The position numbers and the translations under genes were made by a program. This document shows, piece after piece, positions 18,422 through 26,925 of a stretch of 64,000 bases of DNA (the stretch's first letter is position 1; every line of letters begins with the position of its first letter). The DNA lies in the NCBI RefSeq assembly GCF_000472525.1, contig NZ_AWZT01000010.1, forward strand, positions 1 through 64,000, in the 5' to 3' direction. The notes below the pieces were generated by a model. That model searched no databases and was not told where the DNA came from. It worked only from the letters and a program-made list of their open reading frames with translations. The DNA is from Paraburkholderia dilworthii (GTDB taxonomy: Bacteria > Pseudomonadota > Gammaproteobacteria > Burkholderiales > Burkholderiaceae).

Positions 18422-19305
18422 GCTTGCTCCTTGCGCGGCCGATTCTCTGTTTGCTGCGTCGAGTAAAGCTCGCGCATGCTTTGCGGCGTGACGTTGGCCG
18501 GATCGATTCGCGCGAGCCGCTGCAAAAACGTGTCGACCTGTTCGCTTCGGTGTGCAGCCGGTACGCCCCGCGCAAACGCGGCATGCACCGCGGCGCGCAC
18601 GGCCTCCGAATCATCGTCGACGAGGCTGTCCGCGAGCGCTGTCGCTGCGCGCTGTTCGCCGCCGATCAGTTGCCACACACGGCGCCGGTCGCTTGCATCG
18701 AGTTCCTCGATGCCGGCTTCCTGCTCGATCACTTCGGGCCCGTTCATACCGAGCCGTCCCTGCTTCGTCACGACGAGGTACGAGCACAGCGCGGCCGCGA
18801 GCGACATGCCGCCAAAGCAGCCGACCATGCCCGCGATCACGCCGACCACCGGCACATGACGGCGCAGCGCAACGATTGCCGCCTGAATCTCGGCGATCAC
18901 GGCGAGACCCAGGTTCGCTTCCTGAAGGCGTACGCCGCCCGTTTCGAACAGCACGACGGAACGCACGATCTTGCCGCGCTCGCAATCGCGCAACGCCATT
19001 TCGAGCGCCGCGGCAATCTTGCTGCCCGACACTTCGCCGATGCTGCCGCCCTGGAACGCCGATTCGATCGCGGCGATCACGGCAGGCTCGCCGTCGATGG
19101 TGCCGCGCGCGATCACGCAGCCGTCGTCGGCCTGACATACGACGCCTTGCAGCGGCAGCCACGGCGACTCTATCCTGTCGAACGGGCCGAGCAATTCGCG
19201 GAACGTGCCCGCATCGAGCAGCGAGCGGGCGCGCTCGCGCGCGGGCAATTCGATGAAACTCTCACGCAGCAGCGGCGCGGCGTGCGTGCTTGCAAGCGAG
19301 CTCAT
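18418..19305 (-). CDS. mdcD: Malonate decarboxylase beta subunit MdcD
   Basis: 295-residue partner of MdcE in the decarboxylase core. It shows the acyl-CoA carboxyltransferase beta pattern: VVLFETGGVRLQEANLGL, GVIAGMVGCFGGMSLAAAL and GRLGMNGPEVIEQEAG. It overlaps mdcC by 4 bases upstream and mdcE by 4 bases downstream. Its length matches Klebsiella and Pseudomonas MdcD. Confidence 0.93.
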   Translation of the reverse strand: MSSLASTHAAPLLRESFIELPARERARSLLDAGTFRELLGPFDRIESPWLPLQGVVCQADDGCVIARGTIDGEPAVIAAIESAFQGGSIGEVSGSKIAAALEMALRDCERGKIVRSVVLFETGGVRLQEANLGLAVIAEIQAAIVALRRHVPVVGVIAGMVGCFGGMSLAAALCSYLVVTKQGRLGMNGPEVIEQEAGIEELDASDRRRVWQLIGGEQRAATALADSLVDDDSEAVRAAVHAAFARGVPAAHRSEQVDTFLQRLARIDPANVTPQSMRELYSTQQTENRPRKEQA

Positions 19306-19616
19306 GCGTCGTCTCCCTGTTCGGCGGCTTCGACGGCTTCAGCGAGCCGCAATGCCACGACGCCCGGCGTCGCACCGAAGTCGTTGATTTCGATTTGTGC
19401 GGCGCCGTCGTAGCGGCTGAAAAAGCGGTCGAGCACGCTTTTCCAGATGTGACTGTAGCCATCCACGCTCGTGCGCACGACGACGTGTGCGGTCAGCGCG
19501 TTCGCCTTATCGGCGGGCGCGAGCAGGACTTCCAGATCGCCCGAGCCGACCACGCCGACGTGCGCGCGGGTCGTGACGGCGCGTTGCGCCGGATAGTCGA
19601 AGGTCAGATGTTCCAT
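19302..19616 (-). CDS. mdcC: Malonate decarboxylase acyl carrier protein MdcC
   Basis: 104-residue delta subunit. Ser25 in GVVGSGDLEVLL is at the known prosthetic-group attachment position of this family, where MdcG attaches the phosphoribosyl-dephospho-CoA arm made by MdcB. The small acidic protein carries malonyl and acetyl groups between MdcA, MdcH and MdcD/E. It starts 5 bases after mdcB ends. Confidence 0.93.
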   Translation of the reverse strand: MEHLTFDYPAQRAVTTRAHVGVVGSGDLEVLLAPADKANALTAHVVVRTSVDGYSHIWKSVLDRFFSRYDGAAQIEINDFGATPGVVALRLAEAVEAAEQGDDA

Positions 19617-19621
19617 GTGGC

Positions 19622-20647
19622 TCAGCTCCCGCTGGCGTCGTGACGCGCCAGCATGTCGAGAAAGAGGGTCGCGGCGAGCAGATCGGCTGCGCCACCGGGC
19701 GATGCGTTGAGCGACAGCAGTTCGTATTCGAGCGCGGCGAACGCAGTTTTGCCTTCGCGTGTGGAGCTTCCACCGGCTTGCAGCACGCGCCGCGCGCCGC
19801 GCTGACCCGCATGTAAGCCGGCGAGACCCGCGCGATGCAGCAGGCAGGTGTCGTCGAGCGAAGCCATGATCGCGAGCAAGGCGTCGATGCGCGCGGCGTC
19901 ATCGGCGATGCCGCGCTCGCGCGCCGCGATCAGCGCGGGCAAGCCGGTGCCGATCACATGCGGAAAGCCTTCTTGCGCTTCGCGGCGCGCGCCGCCTACC
20001 TGGTAGCGCTGTCGCGCGCGTTCGCCGTGACTGTCGGTGGCAGCGGCGAAGCGGTCGGGGAAGCAGGCAATCTGCGCGGCGCGCCGGCAGATGTTCGACG
20101 CGTCGAGCCGGGCCGCGGCATCCGGTAACGACGCCCCCGCGACCAGCAGCCCGATGATCCAGATTGCGCCGCGATGCGCGTTGCTGCCGCCTGTCGCACG
20201 CAGCATGTCCTGTTCGCCTGCGCGCCCGATCTGCGCGAGTTCGGTGCGCAATAGTGCCGACGGTTCGCCGCGGCGGCGCGCCACGTGTGCGAGCGCGGCG
20301 AAGGTTGGTTCGAGCGCGTGCGCCGAGCGTCGCATGATCGCCAGGTCGAGGTCGCGATGCGCGCCACTGCCGCGTCGGTCGACCAGCGCGGGCTTGGGCG
20401 TGAGTTCGGCTTCGTCGACCAGCGCGGCGACGGCGTAATGGGCCAGTTGCGCGTCGGTGGGCAGGTCGCGCGTGCGTTTGTTCGCGCGAGCGGCGGGCGA
20501 TTCGGCGCGCTTGTACAAGGCGCGCGCGGAACGCAACTGCCCTTGCTCCGGCAAACCAGCCGCCGCGCTGATCACCGACTCCTGAACGTGCGTGGTCCGC
20601 CCAGAACGCGACTCTTCTCGCTCGATAAAAACAGCAGCCGCTCTCAT
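19622..20647 (-). CDS. mdcB: Triphosphoribosyl-dephospho-CoA synthase MdcB
   Basis: 341-residue CitG/MdcB-family enzyme that makes the prosthetic-group precursor from ATP and dephospho-CoA. Diagnostic blocks are LTPKPALVDRRGSGAHRDLD, GGSNAHRGAIW and LDDTCLLHR, and near the end the SPGGAADLLAATLFLD motif. The start at 20647 (MRAAAVFIERE) overlaps the mdcA stop by one base, which decides it against a codon 48 bases upstream. Confidence 0.92.
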   Translation of the reverse strand: MRAAAVFIEREESRSGRTTHVQESVISAAAGLPEQGQLRSARALYKRAESPAARANKRTRDLPTDAQLAHYAVAALVDEAELTPKPALVDRRGSGAHRDLDLAIMRRSAHALEPTFAALAHVARRRGEPSALLRTELAQIGRAGEQDMLRATGGSNAHRGAIWIIGLLVAGASLPDAAARLDASNICRRAAQIACFPDRFAAATDSHGERARQRYQVGGARREAQEGFPHVIGTGLPALIAARERGIADDAARIDALLAIMASLDDTCLLHRAGLAGLHAGQRGARRVLQAGGSSTREGKTAFAALEYELLSLNASPGGAADLLAATLFLDMLARHDASGS

Positions 20648-22320
20648 CACCAACTCCTGAAGCGCGCTGGCGGCGCATACAGACCGCCCGACCACGTCAC
20701 GAGATCGTCGATGCTGCGTGCCGCCAGCAGAGAGCGTTTCGCTTCTCCGCGCCGAATGCCCAGGTCCTCCGGATAGGCCACAATCCCACGCTGGCGCAAC
20801 TCGGCGGTTTTCTCCGGCTTCGCGCGCAAGCCGATCCGCGTTACGCCGGCCACCGCGGCAATCGCGGCGCGCCGTTCGTCGATGCCTTCGGCCTTGTGCA
20901 AATGCGCAATGCCTTCCTCGGTAACGACATGGCTCACATCGTCACCGTAGATCATAACGGGCGCGACCGGCATGCCGTTTTTCGCACCGACTGCGATGGC
21001 ATCCAGTTCATCGACGAAAGTCGGCTCGCCGCCTTTCTTGTACGTCTCCGCCAGTTGCACCACCAGTTTCTGACCGCGCGACACGGGCCCCTGGTCCTTC
21101 AGCAGCTTGAGCCATGCTTCGCTCGAATGACGCCGGCCGCGCGGATCGTGGCCCATATTCGGCGCACCGCCGAAGCCGGCGAGACGTCCGCGCGTCACCG
21201 TCGACGAATTCGCGTCCGCGTCGATCTGCAACGTCGAGCCGATGAACAGATCGACGCCGTATTGCCCAGCCAGTTGGCACAGCACGCGATTCGAGCGCAG
21301 CGTGCCGTCGTTGCCGGTGAAAAACACATCGGGACGCGCCTCGATATACGCCTCCATGCCGACTTCACTGCCGAAGCAATGGATACTCTCGACCCAGCCC
21401 GATTCGATGGCCGGGATCATCGTAGGATGCGGATTGAGCGTCCAGTTGCGGCAAATCTTGCCCTTCAGGCCGAGCGACTCGCCGTAGGTCGGTAGCAGCA
21501 GCTCGATTGCCGCGGTGTCGAAGCCGATGCCGTGGTTCAGCGAACTCACGCCGTACGGCTCGTAGATGCCGCGTATCACCATCATCGCTGTCAGCACTTG
21601 CAGGTCGCCGATATGACGCGGATCGCGCGTGAACAGCGGCTCCACTGCGAACGGCCGGTCCGCCTGCACGACCACATCGACCCATGAGCCGGGAATGTCG
21701 ACGCGCGGCAGTTCATCGACTATTTCGTTCACCTGCACGATCACGATGCCGTGACGAAACGCGGCGGCTTCCGCGATGGTCGGCGTGTCCTCTGTGTTCG
21801 GGCCGGTATAGAGATTGCCGTGACGGTCGGCCTTTTCCGCGCAGAGCAGCGCGACATGCGGCGTCAGGTCCACGAACATGCGCGCATAGAGCTCGACATA
21901 CGTATAGATCGCGCCGATTTCCAGTTGCCCGTCTTCGAGCAATTGCGCGACACGCAAGCTCTGCGGCCCGGCGAACGAGAAGTCCACCTTATGCGCAATG
22001 CCGCGCTCGAACAGCGTCAGATGCTCGGGGCGGCTGATGCTCGATATGAGCAGATGCACGTCGTGAAGCTTTTGCGGATCGACCTTTGCCAGCGAGCGCG
22101 ACAGAAAGTCCGCCTGCTTCTGGTTGTCGCCTTCGAGCGCGACCCGATCGCCTGGCTGGATCAGCGTTTCTAGCGCATCGACGATGCGGTTTGGCTGCAG
22201 CACGCCGTCCTCGAGCCACGGCGCGACGGCCGCGAGGCGGCGATTTTTTTCGTCGCGGCGCGTGGTCCATGAACGTGCGGCGGATGACGCTTCGGCAGGT
22301 GGGTTCATCGGCTCAATCAA
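20647..22320 (-). CDS. mdcA: Malonate decarboxylase alpha subunit MdcA
   Basis: 557-residue acetyl-S-ACP:malonate ACP transferase, the CoA-transferase-like subunit that exchanges acetate for malonate on MdcC. Family features include FAGPQSLRVAQLLEDGQL, EKADRHGNLYTGPNTEDTP, SLNHGIGFDTAAIELLLPTY and GFGGAPNMGHDPRGRRH. The start at 22320 overlaps the GntR gene stop by 4 bases (ATGA); an in-frame ATG at 22308 is possible. It is first of the seven structural genes and translationally coupled to the regulator. Confidence 0.93.
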   Translation of the reverse strand: MIEPMNPPAEASSAARSWTTRRDEKNRRLAAVAPWLEDGVLQPNRIVDALETLIQPGDRVALEGDNQKQADFLSRSLAKVDPQKLHDVHLLISSISRPEHLTLFERGIAHKVDFSFAGPQSLRVAQLLEDGQLEIGAIYTYVELYARMFVDLTPHVALLCAEKADRHGNLYTGPNTEDTPTIAEAAAFRHGIVIVQVNEIVDELPRVDIPGSWVDVVVQADRPFAVEPLFTRDPRHIGDLQVLTAMMVIRGIYEPYGVSSLNHGIGFDTAAIELLLPTYGESLGLKGKICRNWTLNPHPTMIPAIESGWVESIHCFGSEVGMEAYIEARPDVFFTGNDGTLRSNRVLCQLAGQYGVDLFIGSTLQIDADANSSTVTRGRLAGFGGAPNMGHDPRGRRHSSEAWLKLLKDQGPVSRGQKLVVQLAETYKKGGEPTFVDELDAIAVGAKNGMPVAPVMIYGDDVSHVVTEEGIAHLHKAEGIDERRAAIAAVAGVTRIGLRAKPEKTAELRQRGIVAYPEDLGIRRGEAKRSLLAARSIDDLVTWSGGLYAPPARFRSW

Positions 22321-23090
22321 CTCCCGGTGGTGGTGCGCGGGGGTCTGCCGCGCGGCTTGGGCCGGTTCGCGAGCACGGCTTCCGCCGGTGCGCGTTCGGT
22401 CAGGAAACGGTGAAGCAGCTCGCCAGTACCGAGCAGATGCGCAACGACGAGCGCTTGTGCGCCAGGCACGTCGCGCCGTTGCACGGCATCGAGTAATTCG
22501 CTGTGTTCATTGTCGGATTCGCCTTTGTATGAAGGCAAACCGAACTTCAGGCGCAGATATCGTTCGCCGCGCCGATGCAGCACGCGGATCAGGTCTTCGA
22601 GCTGAGGACGCGCAGCAGGCGCATACAGGCTCATATGGAACTCGGCATTGCGCGCGACGTACAGCGAAGGGTCCGGCTCGCGCTCGGCCGCGCGGCACAG
22701 CGCGGCGCATTCGCGCAGCGTGGCGGCGCTGTGCCTGGGTATCGCGAGCCCGATTGCAAGGCTCTCCAGCGCGGAACGGATCTCGTAGATTTCGCGCGCT
22801 TCATCCGCCGACAACGGCGCGACGGTTGCGCCCTTGTGCACCGCGACCTTCGCCCAGCCTTCGGTCTCAAGCAGACGCAAGGCCTCCCGCACCGGAATCG
22901 CGCTGACCGAGAAGTGCCGGGCGATCGCATCCTGGCGTAGCGGCGAGCCCGGCGCCAGCGTGCCGTCGATGATCGCCTCGCGCAACGCCTCTGCGATCAC
23001 GCGGGACGTGCTCGCTCGCGGCGCGGCCGCGGGAAGAAGCGGCACGCGCGCGGCAGCATCCAGGGGAAAACCATCTGTTGCGTCGTTCAT
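22317..23090 (-). CDS. GntR/FCD-family regulator of malonate use (MdcY-like)
   Basis: 257-residue FadR-subfamily regulator. The N-terminal winged helix (about residues 28-95, with LRQDAIARHFSVSAIPVREA as recognition region) is followed by an all-alpha FCD effector domain (about 100-235). It is the first cistron of the mdc operon, overlapping mdcA by 4 bases, so it should be autoregulated. The nearby palindrome at 23101-23112 resembles the site I recall for Acinetobacter MdcY (ATTGTATACAAT), which supports a malonate- or malonyl-CoA-responsive repressor. The ATG at 23090 was chosen over an upstream in-frame TTG that lies inside that operator. Confidence 0.88.
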   Translation of the reverse strand: MNDATDGFPLDAAARVPLLPAAAPRASTSRVIAEALREAIIDGTLAPGSPLRQDAIARHFSVSAIPVREALRLLETEGWAKVAVHKGATVAPLSADEAREIYEIRSALESLAIGLAIPRHSAATLRECAALCRAAEREPDPSLYVARNAEFHMSLYAPAARPQLEDLIRVLHRRGERYLRLKFGLPSYKGESDNEHSELLDAVQRRDVPGAQALVVAHLLGTGELLHRFLTERAPAEAVLANRPKPRGRPPRTTTGS

Positions 23091-23100
23091 AAGTTCAAAT

Positions 23101-23112
23101 ATTATATACAAA
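23101..23112. promoter_or_regulatory. Candidate MdcY-type operator
   Basis: ATTATATACAAA matches 10 of 12 positions of ATTGTATACAAT, the MdcY site as I recall it from Acinetobacter. It lies 10 bases upstream of the GntR start, in the 183-base gap between the mdc operon and the divergent MFS gene, and so could control both directions. Confidence 0.6.
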
Positions 23113-23273
23113 ATCGCGCGAATTAAACGCGGGCAAACCCGGAAGTCGTTTGCAGGCGTCCTGCGAGGCTTTTGTCGATGGAGAGCGGGAGAAGCCCATC
23201 ACCGACAGCGCGCATCCGGTCGTATCGCTTGGTCGTATCCCTTTATATGCAGGTAACAGCAAGGAGGAGCACG

Positions 23274-24572
23274 ATGAGTTCACTCACCGACCGCGCGTCG
23301 GCCGCACGGCGTCGCACGCCGTTGAATCGCTCGCAGATCGCGGGTTTCTGGGGTGCATGGGCCGGCTGGACGCTCGACGGCATGGACTCGTTCATCTACG
23401 CGCTGGTGCTCACGCCCGCGCTGACCGAGTTGTTGCCGCGCTCCGGCTACGCGGCGACGCCCGCCAATGTCGGGCTGGCTGGTTCGATCCTGTTCGCGCT
23501 GTTCTTGGTTGGATGGGGCATGTCGTTTATCTGGGGGCCGCTTGCCGACCGTTTCGGACGAACCAAAGTGCTCGCCGGCACGATCTTCACGTTCGCGATC
23601 TTCACGGGGCTTGCCGCCACCTCTCACAACGTGTGGGAGCTGGGGATCTATCGCTTCATCGCGGGCGTGGGCATCGGCGGCGAATGGGCGTTGGCCGGCA
23701 CCTATGTGGCGGAAGCGTGGCCGGAGGATCGTCGTAAGATGGGCGCCGGTTATCTGCAAACGGGTTACTACGCGGGCTTCTTTCTGGCTGCTGCGCTCAA
23801 TTACACAATTGGCGTGCACTTCGGCTGGCGCGCGATGTTTCTCACCGGCGCGGTGCCGGTAGTCGTCGCAATTCTGATCTTGCTGCGCGTGAAGGAATCC
23901 GAGAAATGGCAGCGGGCGGAAGTGCGCGCCGAACGCGTGAAGCCGCTGCGCGAAATCCTGGGACCGGCCTACCGGCGGCGCACGTGGGTCGCGTGCATTC
24001 TGTTGACGATCGCCATCATCGGTTTATGGGCGGGCGCCGTGTATGAGCCGTCGGCGGTCATCCAGCTTGCGACCAAGGCCGGCATGGCGAAGAACGACGC
24101 GATCAGAATGGCGTCGCTCGCGACGGGCCTGCTCTCCATCGGCACGATTCTCGGCTGCCTCGCGCTGCCGCCACTTGCGGAGCGCTTCGGCCGTCGCAAG
24201 ACGCTGGCTTTTTATTTCGCGGGAATGGCGGTGGCGATCGCCGGAAGTTTCGGCTGGGCCTTCTATTTGCCGAACGGGCTCGCGCCGTTCATCGCGTGGC
24301 TGTTCGTGCTCGGCTTTTTCGGCGGCAATTTCGCGCTGTTCAGTTTGTGGCTGCCCGAGCAGTTCGAAACGCGCGTGCGTGCGACGGCGTTTGCGTTCTG
24401 TACGTCGTTCGGACGATTCGTCGGCGCGGGCGTGAACTTTCTGCTTGGCGCGGCGGTTCTTCATATGCACACGCTCGGCTTGCCGGTGGCTCTGACGGCG
24501 CTCGTGTTTATCGCCGGTCTGTTCGTGATTCCGTTCGCGCCGGAAACGAGGGGCGAAGTGTTGCCGCAGTAA
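23274..24572 (+). CDS. MFS transporter, probable malonate/dicarboxylate carrier
   Basis: 432-residue major facilitator superfamily protein with 12 predicted helices. The A-like motif GPLADRFGRTKVL sits between helices 2 and 3, repeated as LAERFGRRKTL in the second half, and GVGIGGEWALAGTYVAE matches the sialate/metabolite:proton symporter subgroup. AAGGAGG 7 bases before the ATG at 23274 decides the start. It is divergent from the GntR-mdc operon across one candidate operator, and the operon lacks the usual mdcLM/mdcF carrier genes, so malonate uptake is the most economical role. The substrate is inferred from context only. Confidence 0.85.
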   Translation: MSSLTDRASAARRRTPLNRSQIAGFWGAWAGWTLDGMDSFIYALVLTPALTELLPRSGYAATPANVGLAGSILFALFLVGWGMSFIWGPLADRFGRTKVLAGTIFTFAIFTGLAATSHNVWELGIYRFIAGVGIGGEWALAGTYVAEAWPEDRRKMGAGYLQTGYYAGFFLAAALNYTIGVHFGWRAMFLTGAVPVVVAILILLRVKESEKWQRAEVRAERVKPLREILGPAYRRRTWVACILLTIAIIGLWAGAVYEPSAVIQLATKAGMAKNDAIRMASLATGLLSIGTILGCLALPPLAERFGRRKTLAFYFAGMAVAIAGSFGWAFYLPNGLAPFIAWLFVLGFFGGNFALFSLWLPEQFETRVRATAFAFCTSFGRFVGAGVNFLLGAAVLHMHTLGLPVALTALVFIAGLFVIPFAPETRGEVLPQ

Positions 24573-24590
24573 CGCTGAGGGGCCGCGCAG

Positions 24591-24834
24591 CAAGGGATTT
24601 GGGACGACTATCCATACTGGCAGGAGACCGACCGCAAAGTCGTCCGCAAGATCAATACGTTGCTTGAGGAGTGCCGGCGCGATCCGTTTGCCGGCACAGG
24701 AAAGCCGGAGCCGCTTGCCGGCAGCCTGAGCGGTTTCTGGTCGCGCCGCATCACGCATGCGGACCGGCTCGTGTATTTGCCGGGAGATGAAAAAGGTCTA
24801 TGTGATTGCCTGCCGCTTTCACTATGACCAGTGA
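24591..24834 (+). pseudogene. Remnant of a YoeB-family toxin gene
   Basis: Reading from 24591 gives WDDYPYWQETDRKVVRKIN, then FAGTGKPEPLAGSLSGFWSR and RITHADRLVY, which tracks E. coli YoeB closely. The frame breaks at the A run near 24789-24795. After a one-base shift it continues VYVIACRFHYDQ and stops at 24832-24834, including the C-terminal His-Tyr of the YoeB active site. The first ~8 residues and the start codon are missing, and no YefM antitoxin gene is present: the stretch starts right after the MFS stop codon. This is a dead toxin fragment. Confidence 0.85.
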
Positions 24835-24958
24835 GAGAGCGGTGACGTTACCGTTAACGGATCGTTAAGCATCAGTAGGCGACCACGCGGCCATCGACAA
24901 CAAATCGGGCGCCGTTCGCGGGCCCGTTCCGTTCAGCGATCAGGTCCACACTCGCAGT

Positions 24959-25891
24959 TCACTCGGCATGACGCCGCGCGCGCCGGCCAGGAACCAGCAA
25001 CGAAAACAGCGGCCAGCCGAGATTCACGCCGAGACTCGCGATCACGATGAGCGCCATCCCCGCGAGTTGCGGCAGCGAAAGCGCGCGACCGTACACGATT
25101 GCATCGACGGCAATCGCGGTGAGCGGATAGACGAACAGCAGTACCGCGATGATCGGCGTGGTGAGCTTCGGCAACGCGCCGTAGATCAGTACATACGAGA
25201 GCCCTGTGTGCAGCACGCCCATGCCGACGATCCAGAACCACTGCATCGGCCCGATATGCAGGGCGCCAAAGGGCGCAACGAGCGGCGCGATGAACGGCAG
25301 GCACACAACGCCCACTGCGCATTGCGCGAGCGTCAGCAGGTGCGGGCGCAAATCACCGAGTCCCTTCGCGATCAACGTGACGCTCGCGTATAGCACCGAG
25401 CCGGCCAACGCTTCGCCGATGCCGATCAGATAGCTCGTATGACCTTGCAGATTTTCCGTGGCCGCGACGCCCGACGCGAGCACGAGCCCGACGAAGGCGG
25501 TCGCGATCCAGCCGAGTCGGTCCGCGCCTAGCCGTTCGTTAAAAAGCGCCGCGCCGATCAGCACGACCCAGAACGGCTGCACATGAAACACCACGGTCGC
25601 CACCGCAATGCTGGTGCGATGGATCGCATCGAAAAAGCCGACCCACTGCGTAACCATCAGCACACCGGAGGTCAGCGCGAGCACGAGCGTGCGTCGTGTG
25701 AAATGTCCGCGCGTGAGGAAGCCCTTCCACGCGCAGTACCCGGCGAGCGAGAGAAAGCCGAACAGGCAGCGAAAGAACACGAGTGTCAGCGCGCCGAGCC
25801 GCGCTTCCTCGACAAAGATGCCTAGCGTACCCATCAGAAGCCCGCCGCCGGCCAACGTAATGGCGCCCTGTTGACGTTGCGTGAGGGCCAT
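24959..25891 (-). CDS. DMT-superfamily (EamA) transporter
   Basis: 310-residue inner-membrane protein with ten predicted helices in two EamA repeats (about residues 9-135 and 150-285), the standard drug/metabolite transporter layout. The ATG at 25891 (MALTQRQQG) starts just before the first helix. It is divergent from a LysR-type gene, which is the likely regulator. Members export amino acids or other small metabolites; no specific substrate can be read from the sequence. Confidence 0.88.
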   Translation of the reverse strand: MALTQRQQGAITLAGGGLLMGTLGIFVEEARLGALTLVFFRCLFGFLSLAGYCAWKGFLTRGHFTRRTLVLALTSGVLMVTQWVGFFDAIHRTSIAVATVVFHVQPFWVVLIGAALFNERLGADRLGWIATAFVGLVLASGVAATENLQGHTSYLIGIGEALAGSVLYASVTLIAKGLGDLRPHLLTLAQCAVGVVCLPFIAPLVAPFGALHIGPMQWFWIVGMGVLHTGLSYVLIYGALPKLTTPIIAVLLFVYPLTAIAVDAIVYGRALSLPQLAGMALIVIASLGVNLGWPLFSLLVPGRRARRHAE

Positions 25892-25992
25892 GCCGATCGT
25901 CTCCGTAAAGTGATGACCCAAGTATTGCGCCGGTTGCGCCGCATGCACAAACGAATTAAATTGAGAAATTCCATAAGCGCGACTGATAAATC

Positions 25993-26880
25993 ATGCACCC
26001 CGAATTCGACGTCGATCTGTTGCGCACCTTCGTTGCCGTCGTGGATACCGGCAGCTTTACGAAGGCATCGGCAAGCGTGCATCGCTCGCAGGCGGCGGTC
26101 AGCATGCAGATCAAGCGGCTCGAAACCATGCTCGGCACCACGCTGTTCGCGCGCAATACGCGCAATCTGTCGCTCACGCGGCCCGGCAATACGCTGCTTG
26201 AGTATGCGAGGCGCGTGCTGGCGTTGCACGAGGAAGCGTGGTCGGCGATCGTTCGGCCCGAAGTCACCGGGCGCGTGGTGCTCGGCGCACCGGACGATTA
26301 CGTGTCGTCGCTGTTGTCGCCAGTATTGCGGCGCTTTTCGAATCTCTATCCGCACGTGGAAATTGAAATTGTCTGCGCGCAGAGCACGTCGCTCGCGCCG
26401 ATGCTCGCCGACAACAAGATCGATCTCGCCTTTGTCACACGCGACCACAAATTGCGCGGCGAATTCGTGCGCAGCGAGCCGATGGTGTGGGTGGGTGCTT
26501 CCGTCGACACGCCGGTGCTGGCGGCCTCGCCGTTGCCGGTCGGGCTCTACGAGCCCGGTTGCGTGGCGCGCCAGCATACGCTTGCCGCACTCGATGGCGC
26601 GCGGCTTCGCTATCGCGCGGCATTCAGCAGCGCGAGCCTGATGGGCCTCGTCGCAACGGTGGACGCGGGTTTGTCGGTGGTTGCGCTCACGCGTTGCAGC
26701 GTGCCGCCGCGCCTCGCCATTCTTGGCGAAGCGCAAGGCTTACCGAAGATCGAGCCGCTCGAAATCGTGGTCGCGCGCAGCGCGAAGTCGGATCGGCCGA
26801 CGTGCGATTATCTGGCTGCACAGATGGTGCAGGACCTGTCTTTGCGCGCACAGCCACGCGGGTCCACGGCCGCGTCCTGA
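25993..26880 (+). CDS. LysR-family transcriptional regulator
   Basis: 295-residue LysR-type regulator. It has an N-terminal helix-turn-helix (residues 5-64, FTKASASVHRSQAAVSMQIK) and a type 2 periplasmic-binding effector domain (about 90-285). It is divergent from the EamA transporter, leaving 101 bases between the starts, the usual arrangement for a LysR protein that controls a neighbouring exporter. Convergent with the oprB-like gene. Confidence 0.92.
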   Translation: MHPEFDVDLLRTFVAVVDTGSFTKASASVHRSQAAVSMQIKRLETMLGTTLFARNTRNLSLTRPGNTLLEYARRVLALHEEAWSAIVRPEVTGRVVLGAPDDYVSSLLSPVLRRFSNLYPHVEIEIVCAQSTSLAPMLADNKIDLAFVTRDHKLRGEFVRSEPMVWVGASVDTPVLAASPLPVGLYEPGCVARQHTLAALDGARLRYRAAFSSASLMGLVATVDAGLSVVALTRCSVPPRLAILGEAQGLPKIEPLEIVVARSAKSDRPTCDYLAAQMVQDLSLRAQPRGSTAAS

Positions 26881-26925
26881 TTCAGCGCAGCGCGGCTTAC
26901 ACATGCGACGGTCGCGCGAATCGTA

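Noticed and set aside
18349..19413. 354-residue open frame opposite mdcD
   Set aside because: Antisense to a conserved malonate decarboxylase subunit within a tightly overlapping operon.
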